A program made the position numbers and the translations under genes. Below, piece by piece: positions 51,548 through 60,454 of a stretch of DNA of 64,000 bases. The stretch lies in NCBI RefSeq assembly GCF_004103755.1, contig NZ_CP035283.1, positions 2,790,001 to 2,854,000 of the forward strand, read 5' to 3'. The notes under the pieces were generated by a model. It made no database searches. It saw only the letters and a list, made by a program, of their open reading frames with translations, and was not told where the DNA came from. The DNA comes from Caproiciproducens sp. NJN-50. Its GTDB lineage: Bacteria; Bacillota; Clostridia; Oscillospirales; Acutalibacteraceae. Within the stretch, counting starts at the first letter, position 1. Each line of letters starts with the position of its first letter.

Positions 51548-53545
51548 TTATTTTTTCTTGTCGATCAGCCGCAGCAGCGCCTCCGGATCGCCGACCGGTG
51601 GAAAACAGGCATGCCCGGTGCAGACATAGGCGCGCGGTTTTCCTGTTTCACGTTCCGCGCCAAAATCTCCGCGGTTGACGCGGACGGTCAGGAACGGCCG
51701 GTATCCGTCGCGAAGCACGGCGAGCATCGGATCCAGTTCGCCCTCTTCCCTCGCTGTCAGCGCAACGTCCGTCCCTCCGCCGCTCAGGTACAGGACCGCA
51801 CAGGCCGCGGTCGGGCAAGCGGCCGGAATCCGGGTAAATTCAATCGGAAACGCTTCCAGCGTGCGGACCGCGCGTTCTTCCAGCTCCGGTTTTTCCGCAA
51901 GGCGGGAAAGACGGACCATCTGCCACGCTTGGACGGCGTTGGCGGACGGCAGAGAGGAATCCGCGATTTCCTTGCTCCGCGCAGGCGACCGGGCGGCCCT
52001 GTTCTCCGAAAGGAAAAAGCCCCCGTTCTCCCTGTCCTCAAACCGGTCGGCAAACACCCGTTCCAGGCGCAGAGCGTGATGCAGCCATTCGCCCTCTTGG
52101 CCTGCCTCATACAGTTCGATCAATCCCCAGAGAAGGAAAGCGTAATCGTCGGCGAATCCCGGAACCTCCGACGGGCCGTTTCGGTAAACGGAAATCAGGG
52201 AACCGTCCTGTTCCATCATGTTTTTCAGAACAAAATCCGCCGCTTTGCGCGCCTGCCGCAGATACTTTTCCTCCCCGAACGCTCGGGCGGCGACGGAGAG
52301 CGCTGCAATGGCGAGCCCGGTGCGGGAGGCGAGAATCTTGTCGTCCAAAAAGGGTGGGACTCGGCGGTTCCGGTATGCCAATACCCTGCGGCGGCAGGAA
52401 TCGGCAAATTCGCGGCGCCCTTCCGGGATTTCCCCCTGGAGCAGGTTCGGGACGTTTTTCCCTTCAAAGTTTCCCTGCTCGGTAATCCCGTACAGGCGGC
52501 AGAATTCCTCCGCGTCCGGTCCGAGCACCGAACGGAGCTCCGCCGGTGTAAAGGCATAGTACTTGCCCTCTTCCCCTTCGGAATCCGCGTCCTCCGCCGT
52601 GTAAAATCCGCCGTTTTCCGCCTGCATCCGACCCGTGAGGTAGGAGAGAATCTCTTCCGCCGCGCGCCGGTATTCTTCCTTCCCGGTGGCCTGCCAGCAC
52701 TCGGTATATGCCATGCTGAGAAGAGCGTTATCCGACAGCATCTTTTCAAATTGGGGAATCAGCCATAGATCGTCCGTCGAATAGCGGCAGAAGCCGAAGC
52801 CGATCTGGTCGCAGATGCCTCCCAGCCGCATCCGGGTCAGGGTCGTTTCGCACATTTGCAGAGCCCCCCGATCCCCGGACGCGGCATACCAGCGCAGCAG
52901 GAACAGCAGGTTCTGCGGGCTCGGGAATTTCGGGGCACTGGAAAAGCCCCCGTTCTTTTCGTCAAAGCTCTGTTGCAGAGAGTGAAAGACACGCTCGGGC
53001 AGAAGGCTGTCCACCGGAGCCGGGGTCTGGGCGCGCGGCGCGGTTTCCAGCCGTACCCGCCCGACAAAATCCGCGATTCCAGCGCGGTCGGTTTTCCACA
53101 GGGCACTCACTTTTTTCAGCAGGGTCAGGAATCCGGCCATTCCCGGCCGGTCGTATTTTGGGAAATAGGTGCCGGCGAAGAACGGCCCGCCCTCGGGATC
53201 GAGAAAAACGCTGAGCGGCCATCCCTCCGACCCGGTCATCCGCTGGCAAACTTCCATATAATAGCCGTCGACGTCCGGCCGCTCCTCCCGGTCGACCTTG
53301 ACGCTGAGAAAGCCGCGGTTCAGTGCCGCCGCCACCTCTTCATCCTCAAAGCACTCCCGTTCCATCACATGGCACCAGTGGCAGGTGGAGTAGCCGATCG
53401 AGAGGAACACCGGCTTATCCTCTGCTTTCGCGCGCTCGAACGCCTCCTCTCCCCACGGATACCAGTCGACCGGGTTATATGCATGCTGAAGCAGGTAGGG
53501 AGATTTTTCATAAATCAGCCTGTTGGCCGCCTTCTTTGTTTCCAT
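51548..53545 (-). CDS. YyaL/SPATA20-type thioredoxin-domain protein
   Basis: 665 residues. An N-terminal thioredoxin-like domain has the family signature SPYLLQHAYNPVDWYPWG and STCHWCHVMERECFED with its CxxC. It is followed by an (alpha/alpha)6 barrel resembling N-acylglucosamine 2-epimerase and cellulase-like folds. The family is widely conserved but its reaction is unknown. AGGGG stands 7 nt before the ATG. It has no clear functional tie to neighbours. Confidence 0.9.
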   Translation of the reverse strand: METKKAANRLIYEKSPYLLQHAYNPVDWYPWGEEAFERAKAEDKPVFLSIGYSTCHWCHVMERECFEDEEVAAALNRGFLSVKVDREERPDVDGYYMEVCQRMTGSEGWPLSVFLDPEGGPFFAGTYFPKYDRPGMAGFLTLLKKVSALWKTDRAGIADFVGRVRLETAPRAQTPAPVDSLLPERVFHSLQQSFDEKNGGFSSAPKFPSPQNLLFLLRWYAASGDRGALQMCETTLTRMRLGGICDQIGFGFCRYSTDDLWLIPQFEKMLSDNALLSMAYTECWQATGKEEYRRAAEEILSYLTGRMQAENGGFYTAEDADSEGEEGKYYAFTPAELRSVLGPDAEEFCRLYGITEQGNFEGKNVPNLLQGEIPEGRREFADSCRRRVLAYRNRRVPPFLDDKILASRTGLAIAALSVAARAFGEEKYLRQARKAADFVLKNMMEQDGSLISVYRNGPSEVPGFADDYAFLLWGLIELYEAGQEGEWLHHALRLERVFADRFEDRENGGFFLSENRAARSPARSKEIADSSLPSANAVQAWQMVRLSRLAEKPELEERAVRTLEAFPIEFTRIPAACPTAACAVLYLSGGGTDVALTAREEGELDPMLAVLRDGYRPFLTVRVNRGDFGAERETGKPRAYVCTGHACFPPVGDPEALLRLIDKKK

Positions 53546-53650
53546 TGTTCCACCCCTCTTTAATACGCTGATAGTATGATCATTCCGCATTCAAACCATA
53601 CGAATCGGGATGGACCGGGAGATTTATCTTTTTTTACGTATAAGAAAATA

Positions 53651-53687
53651 AAAAACCACCGGTTCTCCCTGGGAGGAAAACCGATGG
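53651..53687 (-). terminator. Terminator of the SSF symporter operon
   Basis: Minus-strand stem CCATCGGTT / AACCGGTGG (one G-U) followed by TTTTTTATTTTC. Confidence 0.82.
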
Positions 53688-53730
53688 CCTGAAAAATCAG
53701 CATACTAAGGTGCAAAACAGGAATGGAAAA

Positions 53731-55344
53731 TCAGATCAGATGGTTGTACGGAAGCGCCCAGCAGAACAGCAGGAACAGAGAAGTAGCGATGCCCACCACG
53801 ACCAGCAGACGGCCGTAGGTCCTGTCCCGCTTGTAGTCCGCAGGATTCCGCTCCGCTTCCGGAACCACCATCAGCTTCTCACGATAACCGATTTCAGTAT
53901 CCGTGGCAGGATGCCTCCACGAGCCGATCACCGCGAAAAGCAGGCTCAGATAAAGCCCAATGAAGAAAGGGTCCAGAAAATTGACAAAGAAAGAATTAAA
54001 CGGGGGGATTCCAAGGCCAACCAGGCATTTGGGGAAGATAAATCCGAGAAAGCCGGCAATCATGGACCAGCGCGCGCCGGCGGCCGACAATTTTTTGCTT
54101 ACGATGCCGCCGACGGCCGGCACGGCCCACGAAGCCGCGATGATCGTGGAAGCGAACCATGAAATGATGCGAATGGAACTCAAATCAAGGAAGGACAAAA
54201 TAAGAGAAACAATGCCGAAGATCAGCATCACAAGACGGCTCACTTCCAGCTGCCGCTTCTCGTCTTTGAATCTGACGTGCACGATGTCAGACGTAATGGA
54301 AAACCCGATGACGGAAAGGAACGTGGAAGCCGAGGATAATCCTGCCGCCATGATCCCGGAGAGCATAAACGTTCCCGCCAGCTTTGGCATGACGTTGAAC
54401 GAGGCCCAGATCAGCACCCGCTGCGCATCCTTCATCCCCGGATTCAGATTGATCACGGAGACGGAGACCAGGTTCAGATAAAGCAGAAACACAACTGTGC
54501 AAACGGCGGCGATCGCGCCGGAACGGAAAATAACATGCTCTGTTTTGGCCATCATGTTCCGGCCCGCCTGCCATGGCGATACGCCCACCGTGATGAACCA
54601 GATGATGCCCATTGTGACGGAATACAGGATGGAGCCGAGAACGGTGTCCGCGCCGGTTCCGGCGATATTGCCATGGTAATCCAGCAGACCCTTCGGCGTC
54701 GCCGGGTTATTCATCAGATTTGTCAAAAGGCTTCCGATGCCTCCCTGAGCGTTGAACACATAAACACCGCCGATGATCGTGGCAAACAGAAAAACCATGA
54801 ACATCATGGTATCCGTCAGGATGACGCCCTTCGAGCCCGAATAAAACGTAAAACCGGTAAAACATCCCCACGCAAGAATCAGGCAGAGCCATTTCGGCAG
54901 ACCGAGCAGCTCCTGCATCAGGATCCCGACACCGGAGATGCAGGCCAGCAGGTACGCCGTCAGCGAGATCACCGTCGTAATGCCTGCCACACGGCGGATT
55001 TTCGGGTCGTTGTAGCGGGTTCCAAAGTATTCAGGCATCGTCTCACACTCGGAACGGCGCAGATAGCGGCCGAAGAACAGAGGACCAAAGATGTATCCAC
55101 AGGCGCAGATGCTGTTCAGGAGCACCAGCGAAGTGATGTTGCCGTTATAGCACCAGGCCTGATCTCCCATGAAGCCGTTGACAGACAGCATGGAAGCAAA
55201 CAGAGTGCCCGCAATCAGAATTGTCGGCGCGTTGCGGCTGCTGACGTAATAGTCGTCAAGATTCTTAACGCTTCGGCCGGCCCAGATGCCTACAATCAGA
55301 TAAGCAGCCAGACAGGCCATAACGCCTATTAAATAAATATTCAT
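53731..55344 (-). CDS. Sodium:solute symporter (SSF family)
   Basis: 537 residues with about 13 predicted membrane helices. It has the SSF-type opening LIVGIWAGRSVKNLDDYYVSS and a central GLSSASTFLSVIGFSITSDIV segment that corresponds to the sodium-site helix. The distant sequence and local operon suggest a carboxylic acid or other organic solute used by the acyl-CoA genes upstream. A small membrane protein gene lies 49 bp before it, as is common for this type of symporter. Confidence 0.9.
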   Translation of the reverse strand: MNIYLIGVMACLAAYLIVGIWAGRSVKNLDDYYVSSRNAPTILIAGTLFASMLSVNGFMGDQAWCYNGNITSLVLLNSICACGYIFGPLFFGRYLRRSECETMPEYFGTRYNDPKIRRVAGITTVISLTAYLLACISGVGILMQELLGLPKWLCLILAWGCFTGFTFYSGSKGVILTDTMMFMVFLFATIIGGVYVFNAQGGIGSLLTNLMNNPATPKGLLDYHGNIAGTGADTVLGSILYSVTMGIIWFITVGVSPWQAGRNMMAKTEHVIFRSGAIAAVCTVVFLLYLNLVSVSVINLNPGMKDAQRVLIWASFNVMPKLAGTFMLSGIMAAGLSSASTFLSVIGFSITSDIVHVRFKDEKRQLEVSRLVMLIFGIVSLILSFLDLSSIRIISWFASTIIAASWAVPAVGGIVSKKLSAAGARWSMIAGFLGFIFPKCLVGLGIPPFNSFFVNFLDPFFIGLYLSLLFAVIGSWRHPATDTEIGYREKLMVVPEAERNPADYKRDRTYGRLLVVVGIATSLFLLFCWALPYNHLI

Positions 55345-55393
55345 AAGTTACCCTCTTTACGTGAAGCAAGTCTCCTCCACAGACCGGAGAATG

Positions 55394-55597
55394 TCAGGAG
55401 CTGTGACCGCAGTTCCCGGTGTCATCCGGGCCATCCTGCTTTGATTCGTCATTTCCGAGTAGCTTATCGGCCTTTGGACGGCTTTTTTTCTGTTCCGACA
55501 GGATCTGCCTTTCTTCTTTCTTCAGGATAAGATTCATAAAAATTCCGGACACGGCCAATATGCCGCCAATAAAAATCGAAAAAACAACTTCTCCCAT
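55394..55597 (-). CDS. Small membrane protein, probable symporter accessory subunit
   Basis: 67 residues: a single hydrophobic helix (VVFSIFIGGILAVSGIFMNL) followed by a charged tail ending NCGHSS. AGGGGG precedes the ATG. Its position immediately before the SSF gene and its design match the short one-helix proteins that accompany some sodium symporters. Function inferred from context only. Confidence 0.7.
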   Translation of the reverse strand: MGEVVFSIFIGGILAVSGIFMNLILKKEERQILSEQKKSRPKADKLLGNDESKQDGPDDTGNCGHSS

Positions 55598-55664
55598 AGT
55601 AACCCCCTTCTCCGTCAAAATTGCACCCATATCGGTCCTGCCGCAACAATCGACAAGATGGCAT

Positions 55665-55697
55665 GGAAGGAGCGGCTGTCAATCAGCCGTTCCTTCC
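55665..55697 (-). other. Stem-loop between acyl-CoA dehydrogenase and the symporter genes
   Basis: 14-position stem with one mismatch (arms starting GGAAGGA) and a 5-nt loop; no T-tract on the minus strand. It may set the relative expression of the transporter pair. Confidence 0.5.
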
Positions 55698-55747
55698 TTT
55701 CGCCATTTTGAGCATAAAGTATACTATGAAGCATTTTTGCCCGGAAA

Positions 55748-56890
55748 TCATTTCAGGCCCATATGCGACGCGATCACCATTCTCTGCACCTCGGACGTGC
55801 CCTCGTAGATCTCGGTGATCTTGGCATCGCGCATCATGCGCTCGATGGGGTATTCCCGGGTGTAGCCGTAGCCGCCGTAGAGCTGCAGGCAGCGGCGGGC
55901 CACGTCGCTGGCGGTTTCGGAAGCAAAAAGCTTGGCTTCCGCGGCAAGGTGCATGTAAGGCTCGTGGTCCTGTTTCGCCTGCGCGGCGCGGTAGACGAGC
56001 AAACGGGAGGCGTCGACTTTCGTCTGCATATCCGCAAGCTGGAACTGCGTATTCTGGAACTGGCTGATCCTTTTGCCGAACTGCTCGCGCTGCTTGACAT
56101 ACTCGACGGTCACGTCGATCGCGCCCTGCGCGATGCCCAGGGCCTGCGCGGCAATCCCGATGCGGCCGCCGTCCAAAGTGCTCATTGCAACCTTAAAGCC
56201 CTTATTCACTTCGCCCAGCAGATTCTCTTTCGGAACCTTCACATTGTCGAAAATGAGTTCATAAGTGGCGGAGCCGCGGATCCCCATTTTCTTTTCCTTT
56301 GCTCCGAAGGTGAACCCGGGCATGCCCTTTTCCAGAACGAACGCGCTGATGCCTTTGTTGCCCAGGCCCTTATCCGTCATGGCGAAAATAACATAGGTGT
56401 CGGCGTAGCTGCCGTTGGTGATAAAAATCTTGCTTCCGTTCAGCAGCCAATGGTCTCCCTGATCCACGGCCGTGGTCGTTTGCCTTGCGGCATCCGTGCC
56501 GGCGGATGGTTCCGTGAGGCCGAACGCGCCCAGCTTTTCACCGGAAGCCAGAGGCGGCAGATATTTCTGCTTCTGCTCCTCCGTGCCATACTCCAGAATG
56601 GGCCAACAGCAAAGGGACGTATGCGCGGAAATCGTCACGCCGGTGCTGGCACAGGCCTTGGAGATTTCCTCGACGGCCAGAACATATTCCAGCTGGCCCA
56701 TCCCGCCGCCGCCGTACTCTTCGGGGACGGGAATTCCCAGCAGGCCGATCTCTCCCATCTGCGGGATCAGTTCCGCGGGAAAACGCTCCTCCTCGTCAAG
56801 GGAAGCGGCGATGGGTCTGATCGCTTTGTCCGTAAACTCACGGAACATGCTCTGCAACAGCTGCTGTTCATCGTTCAACAAAAAATCCAT
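55748..56890 (-). CDS. Acyl-CoA dehydrogenase, short-chain/butyryl type
   Basis: 380 residues. LTEPSAGTDAARQ, WLLNGSKIFITNG and the catalytic Glu in IYEGTSEVQ (about residue 363) mark a canonical short-chain acyl-CoA dehydrogenase. It is similar throughout to the enzyme at 4.0 kb. It lies 51 bp downstream of a second, atypical acyl-CoA dehydrogenase; the pair may act together as one enzyme or on successive intermediates. Partner electron-transfer flavoprotein is not encoded here. Confidence 0.92.
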   Translation of the reverse strand: MDFLLNDEQQLLQSMFREFTDKAIRPIAASLDEEERFPAELIPQMGEIGLLGIPVPEEYGGGGMGQLEYVLAVEEISKACASTGVTISAHTSLCCWPILEYGTEEQKQKYLPPLASGEKLGAFGLTEPSAGTDAARQTTTAVDQGDHWLLNGSKIFITNGSYADTYVIFAMTDKGLGNKGISAFVLEKGMPGFTFGAKEKKMGIRGSATYELIFDNVKVPKENLLGEVNKGFKVAMSTLDGGRIGIAAQALGIAQGAIDVTVEYVKQREQFGKRISQFQNTQFQLADMQTKVDASRLLVYRAAQAKQDHEPYMHLAAEAKLFASETASDVARRCLQLYGGYGYTREYPIERMMRDAKITEIYEGTSEVQRMVIASHMGLK

Positions 56891-56941
56891 ATTTCATACT
56901 CCTAACAAGAATGTTTGCACTTTGGGCGGCGGATGGTTTTA

Positions 56942-58081
56942 TCAGTCCCTATACTGCTTGAGGATCGACCTGGCGGCGATTCTGGTCTGGATTTCGCCGG
57001 TACCGCCGGAGATCCGGGTGATGCGCAGGTCGCGGTAGATGCGGCTGACGCGGTGCCCGCAGTAGCCGAAGCCGCCCAGAATCTGCATGGCATGGTCCAC
57101 AATTTCGTTGGCGCTTTCGGAACAGTACTGCTTGGCAATGGAGGCCTCCGCGCGGGTCAGGCAGCCGTTGTCTTTGTTCCAGGCAAAATGCAGCAGCATG
57201 TCGCGCATGGAATAAACGCGCATGGCCATTTCCATAATGTGGTTCTGAATCAGCTGGAACTTGCCGATCTCCTGTCCGAACGCGGTGCGCTGGTTCGCGT
57301 AGCGGCAGGCGTCCTCATAGGCGCACAGAGCCTGGCCGTAGGCATTGAACGCGTCGATCAGGCGTTCGTAATCGAACCCCTTGGAAGTGGCCATCAGGCC
57401 GTTGCCTTCGAAGCTGAACATATCCTTTTCTTCAATCTCGACATTGTCGAACCACACATCGTTGACATCTTCCATGTCGAGTCCCATGGTCTCCATGCGC
57501 TCTTTTTTGCACTGGGGAACATTGGTGGGAACAAACCACAGCGTCAGCTGCTCCGGATTGTCTGAATTCTTGCAGAGGGCAAGAATATAATCACTGCGCT
57601 GGGCGCCGCTGATGAAATGCTTGTGGCCGTTGATATAAACCTTCCCGTTTTTGCGGGTATAGGTTGTCATGATGGTGTTGCTGGACAAATCAGTGCCCGC
57701 CGTGGGTTCGGAAAAACCCTGCGCGAACGCCGAGTCCCCTTCAAAGAACATGGGCATGAATTTATCGATCTGCTCCTTGGTTCCGCATTCCAGCAGAGAG
57801 TCCGCCTTCACATGGTCCCAGTACAGATAGATGGGCGCGCCCGCGCGGCCCAGGGCCTCCATGACCAGAAACATGGTGACGGCGCCTTCCCCCTCGCCTC
57901 CGGCTTCCTTGGGCAGGAACATGCTGAAGCAGCCCAATTCCCGCAGGATATCCCAGAACTTTTGCGGATGCTCGTGCTTTTCGCAGCACTCTTTGAAGTA
58001 TGTCTCCAGGTTCTCACGCTTCATGGCCTCGTCTATGGCCTGAACCATCAGTTCCTGTTCTTCCGTCAATCTAAAATCCAT
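56942..58081 (-). CDS. Acyl-CoA dehydrogenase, CaiA/isovaleryl-type active site
   Basis: 379 residues. FSEPTAGTDLSSN and INGHKHFISGAQ are standard, but the usual catalytic YEGT is SGGT (about 358-361). A glutamate appears instead in GFDYERLIDAFNAYGQA (Glu 239), aligning with the alternate base of isovaleryl-CoA dehydrogenase. The SGGT form also recalls crotonobetainyl-CoA reductase CaiA. GGAGG stands 8 nt before the ATG. With CaiB-type transferases in the same locus, reduction of an activated unsaturated acid is plausible. Confidence 0.88.
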   Translation of the reverse strand: MDFRLTEEQELMVQAIDEAMKRENLETYFKECCEKHEHPQKFWDILRELGCFSMFLPKEAGGEGEGAVTMFLVMEALGRAGAPIYLYWDHVKADSLLECGTKEQIDKFMPMFFEGDSAFAQGFSEPTAGTDLSSNTIMTTYTRKNGKVYINGHKHFISGAQRSDYILALCKNSDNPEQLTLWFVPTNVPQCKKERMETMGLDMEDVNDVWFDNVEIEEKDMFSFEGNGLMATSKGFDYERLIDAFNAYGQALCAYEDACRYANQRTAFGQEIGKFQLIQNHIMEMAMRVYSMRDMLLHFAWNKDNGCLTRAEASIAKQYCSESANEIVDHAMQILGGFGYCGHRVSRIYRDLRITRISGGTGEIQTRIAARSILKQYRD

Positions 58082-58197
58082 TTTATGAACCTCCAACTCA
58101 AGTTTTTATCACTTACACGTCGCCTCAATCGACATGGCAACGCGGAGTGCTTTGTTTTTACCTGATTTATAAACGGCGCGATGAATGGGCCCGCAGC

Positions 58198-59481
58198 TCA
58201 GCTGGCTTTCAGCGGCAGCGGTCTGCCCAGAGCGTCTCTTCTCTTTTCGATCATTTTGCTTTCGACAAGGGTCAGCACAAAGCAGAGTACGAGCATGCCG
58301 CAGATGAACCCGATCGAGATCTGGTTGCCTTTTACGTCGCCGTATTTATCGACCCAATTGCCGCAGAGAACATAGATGAATGCATCGGAAATGCAGCCGA
58401 TTCCGTTGTACAGACCAATCGCCGTGCCGTGATAGGCAACCGGAACTCCGATCTCGGAAATGGGGGTCATCCAGCAGGGAGCCTGCATGCCGTAGCCAAT
58501 GGTGCAGCACACCACAAGCAGGATGCCGACCCAGAAGTAATCGCCGCCGACAGGGAAAATAAAGAAGGCTGCCATGCCGACCAGGGTGATGACGAGCAGC
58601 AGGCGGATGACCTTCATGGAGGAACCCCATTTATCGATCATAAAACCGGAAACCGGGCTCAGGATCACGCGGCCGATGTACTGACGGAAAACGCCGATGA
58701 AGGTGACGATCCCCAGAGGCACCATATATACGCTGCCCATCATGGACACGGCGCGGATTCCCGCGCAGGTAATCATCAGCATCGTGAAATAAATCAGGGA
58801 GGCGACCCAGATTTCGGGCATCAGAAGGACCTTGCTCACGCTCTTCATCTCGAATTTGGGCTTTTCCTTATTGGTGTCAAGCTGGGTCCAGTCGTTGAAC
58901 CGGTCTTCCTTCAGGGAGAAGTAGCAGACCACCGCGCAGACAACGGCCAGGCCGATGAACAGGTACATCAGGGGACGCCAGCCGGCCATTCCCATTTTGG
59001 TGACAAAGTAGGAGCCGAACGCCCCGATGACGGAACCGCCCAGGGAGTAAATCGCCCAGAAGTAGCCGGTGTTCTTTCCTTCGGTCTCCGGAGTGGAAAC
59101 ACCCTTGACGATCTTGCCGAACAATGTATAGTAAACACCCATCATAATGCAGGACGCAAACAGCATGACCATGTAAACGTTAAAGTTTTTGAGCCCGGCC
59201 AGAATTACGAAAAACACGACGGTGAACGCCATGCAGGCAAGAAAGGATTTCCGCATGGAAACCTTATCCGCGACCATGCCGCCCACAGGCCAGCAGACAA
59301 TCATGACAAGGCCGGTGATCGTGCCCAGATAACCCATCTGCGTGTTGGTGGCCCCAAAATATTTCTGCATCAGATCATAGTAGCTGTAATACATCCAGAT
59401 GGTCATGCAGCAAGTCGTATAACCTAAGCCAACGAGGCACAGCATCAGCCATTTGTAGCCTTTCGATACTTTGTTAACCAT
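58198..59481 (-). CDS. Major facilitator superfamily transporter
   Basis: 427 residues with about 12 membrane helices and the MFS loop motif in GGMVADKVSMRKSF between helices 2 and 3. Charged residues in the helices are few, as in carboxylate/oxalate-formate-like antiporters. Flanked by the enoyl-CoA hydratase and acyl-CoA dehydrogenases on the same strand, it probably imports the acid or exports the reduced product. GAGGGAA precedes the ATG. Confidence 0.88.
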   Translation of the reverse strand: MVNKVSKGYKWLMLCLVGLGYTTCCMTIWMYYSYYDLMQKYFGATNTQMGYLGTITGLVMIVCWPVGGMVADKVSMRKSFLACMAFTVVFFVILAGLKNFNVYMVMLFASCIMMGVYYTLFGKIVKGVSTPETEGKNTGYFWAIYSLGGSVIGAFGSYFVTKMGMAGWRPLMYLFIGLAVVCAVVCYFSLKEDRFNDWTQLDTNKEKPKFEMKSVSKVLLMPEIWVASLIYFTMLMITCAGIRAVSMMGSVYMVPLGIVTFIGVFRQYIGRVILSPVSGFMIDKWGSSMKVIRLLLVITLVGMAAFFIFPVGGDYFWVGILLVVCCTIGYGMQAPCWMTPISEIGVPVAYHGTAIGLYNGIGCISDAFIYVLCGNWVDKYGDVKGNQISIGFICGMLVLCFVLTLVESKMIEKRRDALGRPLPLKAS

Positions 59482-59531
59482 TATTATTTCCCTCACTCAT
59501 ATTTAAAGTGTCGTTTGTCCGCGGGGGGGAC

Positions 59532-60305
59532 TTACCGGCCTTTCCACTGGGGTTTGCGTTTCTCCAGAAATGCCTCGGGGCCTTCTTTGGCATCTTCGGT
59601 TTTTTCAATGTAATCCCAGCAGCGGTCGCAGAAGCGCTGGGCATCCTCAAGGGAAACCTGAGGGGCAATATGGAAGATTTCTTTGGTCAGTTTCAGAGAA
59701 ATGGGGGCGTTGTTTGCAATGGTATGCGCCAGCTCCAGCGCCTTCTCCATGACCTGCTCTTTGGGGACCACATAGTTGACCAGGCCGACCTCCCTGGCGC
59801 GCTCGGCACTGAGCAGCGTCCCTGTCAGGCACATCTCCATGGCAATTTTGCGGGGAATGTCGCGGGAAAGGCGGGCCAGCCCGCCGGTCGTAGCCAGCAA
59901 ACCGACTTTCACCTCCGAAAGGCCGAACCGCGCATGTTCCGCCGCGACGATCAGGTCGCATGCCAGAGCAATCTCCAGGCCGCCGGCCACCGCGGTGCCG
60001 TTCGCCGCGCAGATGATGGGCTTTGACGAAACGCGGGCGGTCATGCCGCCGAAGCCGTGTTCCATCACAGTCTGGCATTCACCCGCTTCGTCGAACGCCG
60101 CCAGGTCCTCTCCGGCGCAAAAGCTGCGCTCCCCGGCGCCGGTCAGGATAATCACCCGGACCTCCGGATTCTTTTCCGCGCCGTTCAGGATCTCCTCCAT
60201 CGCCGCGGAAGTCGCGGGGTCAAGAGCATTCCTGCGCTCGTTACGGTTGATTGTCACGATCAAAACGCCGTCGGTGAGTTCGGTCAGTACATTTTTTTCG
60301 CTCAA
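59532..60305 (-). CDS. Enoyl-CoA hydratase/isomerase (crotonase family)
   Basis: About 257 residues. Crotonase-fold features are present: NRNERRNALD, oxyanion-hole segments SFCAGEDLAAFDE and ICAANGTAVAGGLEIALACD, and active-site glutamates near residue 110-140. It probably hydrates an enoyl-CoA made by, or serving, the neighbouring dehydrogenases. The TTG with GAGGTG 6 nt upstream is taken as start; a GTG three codons earlier is the alternative. Confidence 0.88.
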   Translation of the reverse strand: MSEKNVLTELTDGVLIVTINRNERRNALDPATSAAMEEILNGAEKNPEVRVIILTGAGERSFCAGEDLAAFDEAGECQTVMEHGFGGMTARVSSKPIICAANGTAVAGGLEIALACDLIVAAEHARFGLSEVKVGLLATTGGLARLSRDIPRKIAMEMCLTGTLLSAERAREVGLVNYVVPKEQVMEKALELAHTIANNAPISLKLTKEIFHIAPQVSLEDAQRFCDRCWDYIEKTEDAKEGPEAFLEKRKPQWKGR

Positions 60306-60454
60306 AATGATCACCTCAACATTATATTTTGTAAAAATTCAAGATCCGGCCCGAAAAGATTCTTCCCCTTTCCGCAGAGGTCCCCTCCCGCAGGCTTTTT
60401 CCTGAAAATTTAACAACAAAGGAACATCGTTTCCGCAGTCCAATCCGTACACGA

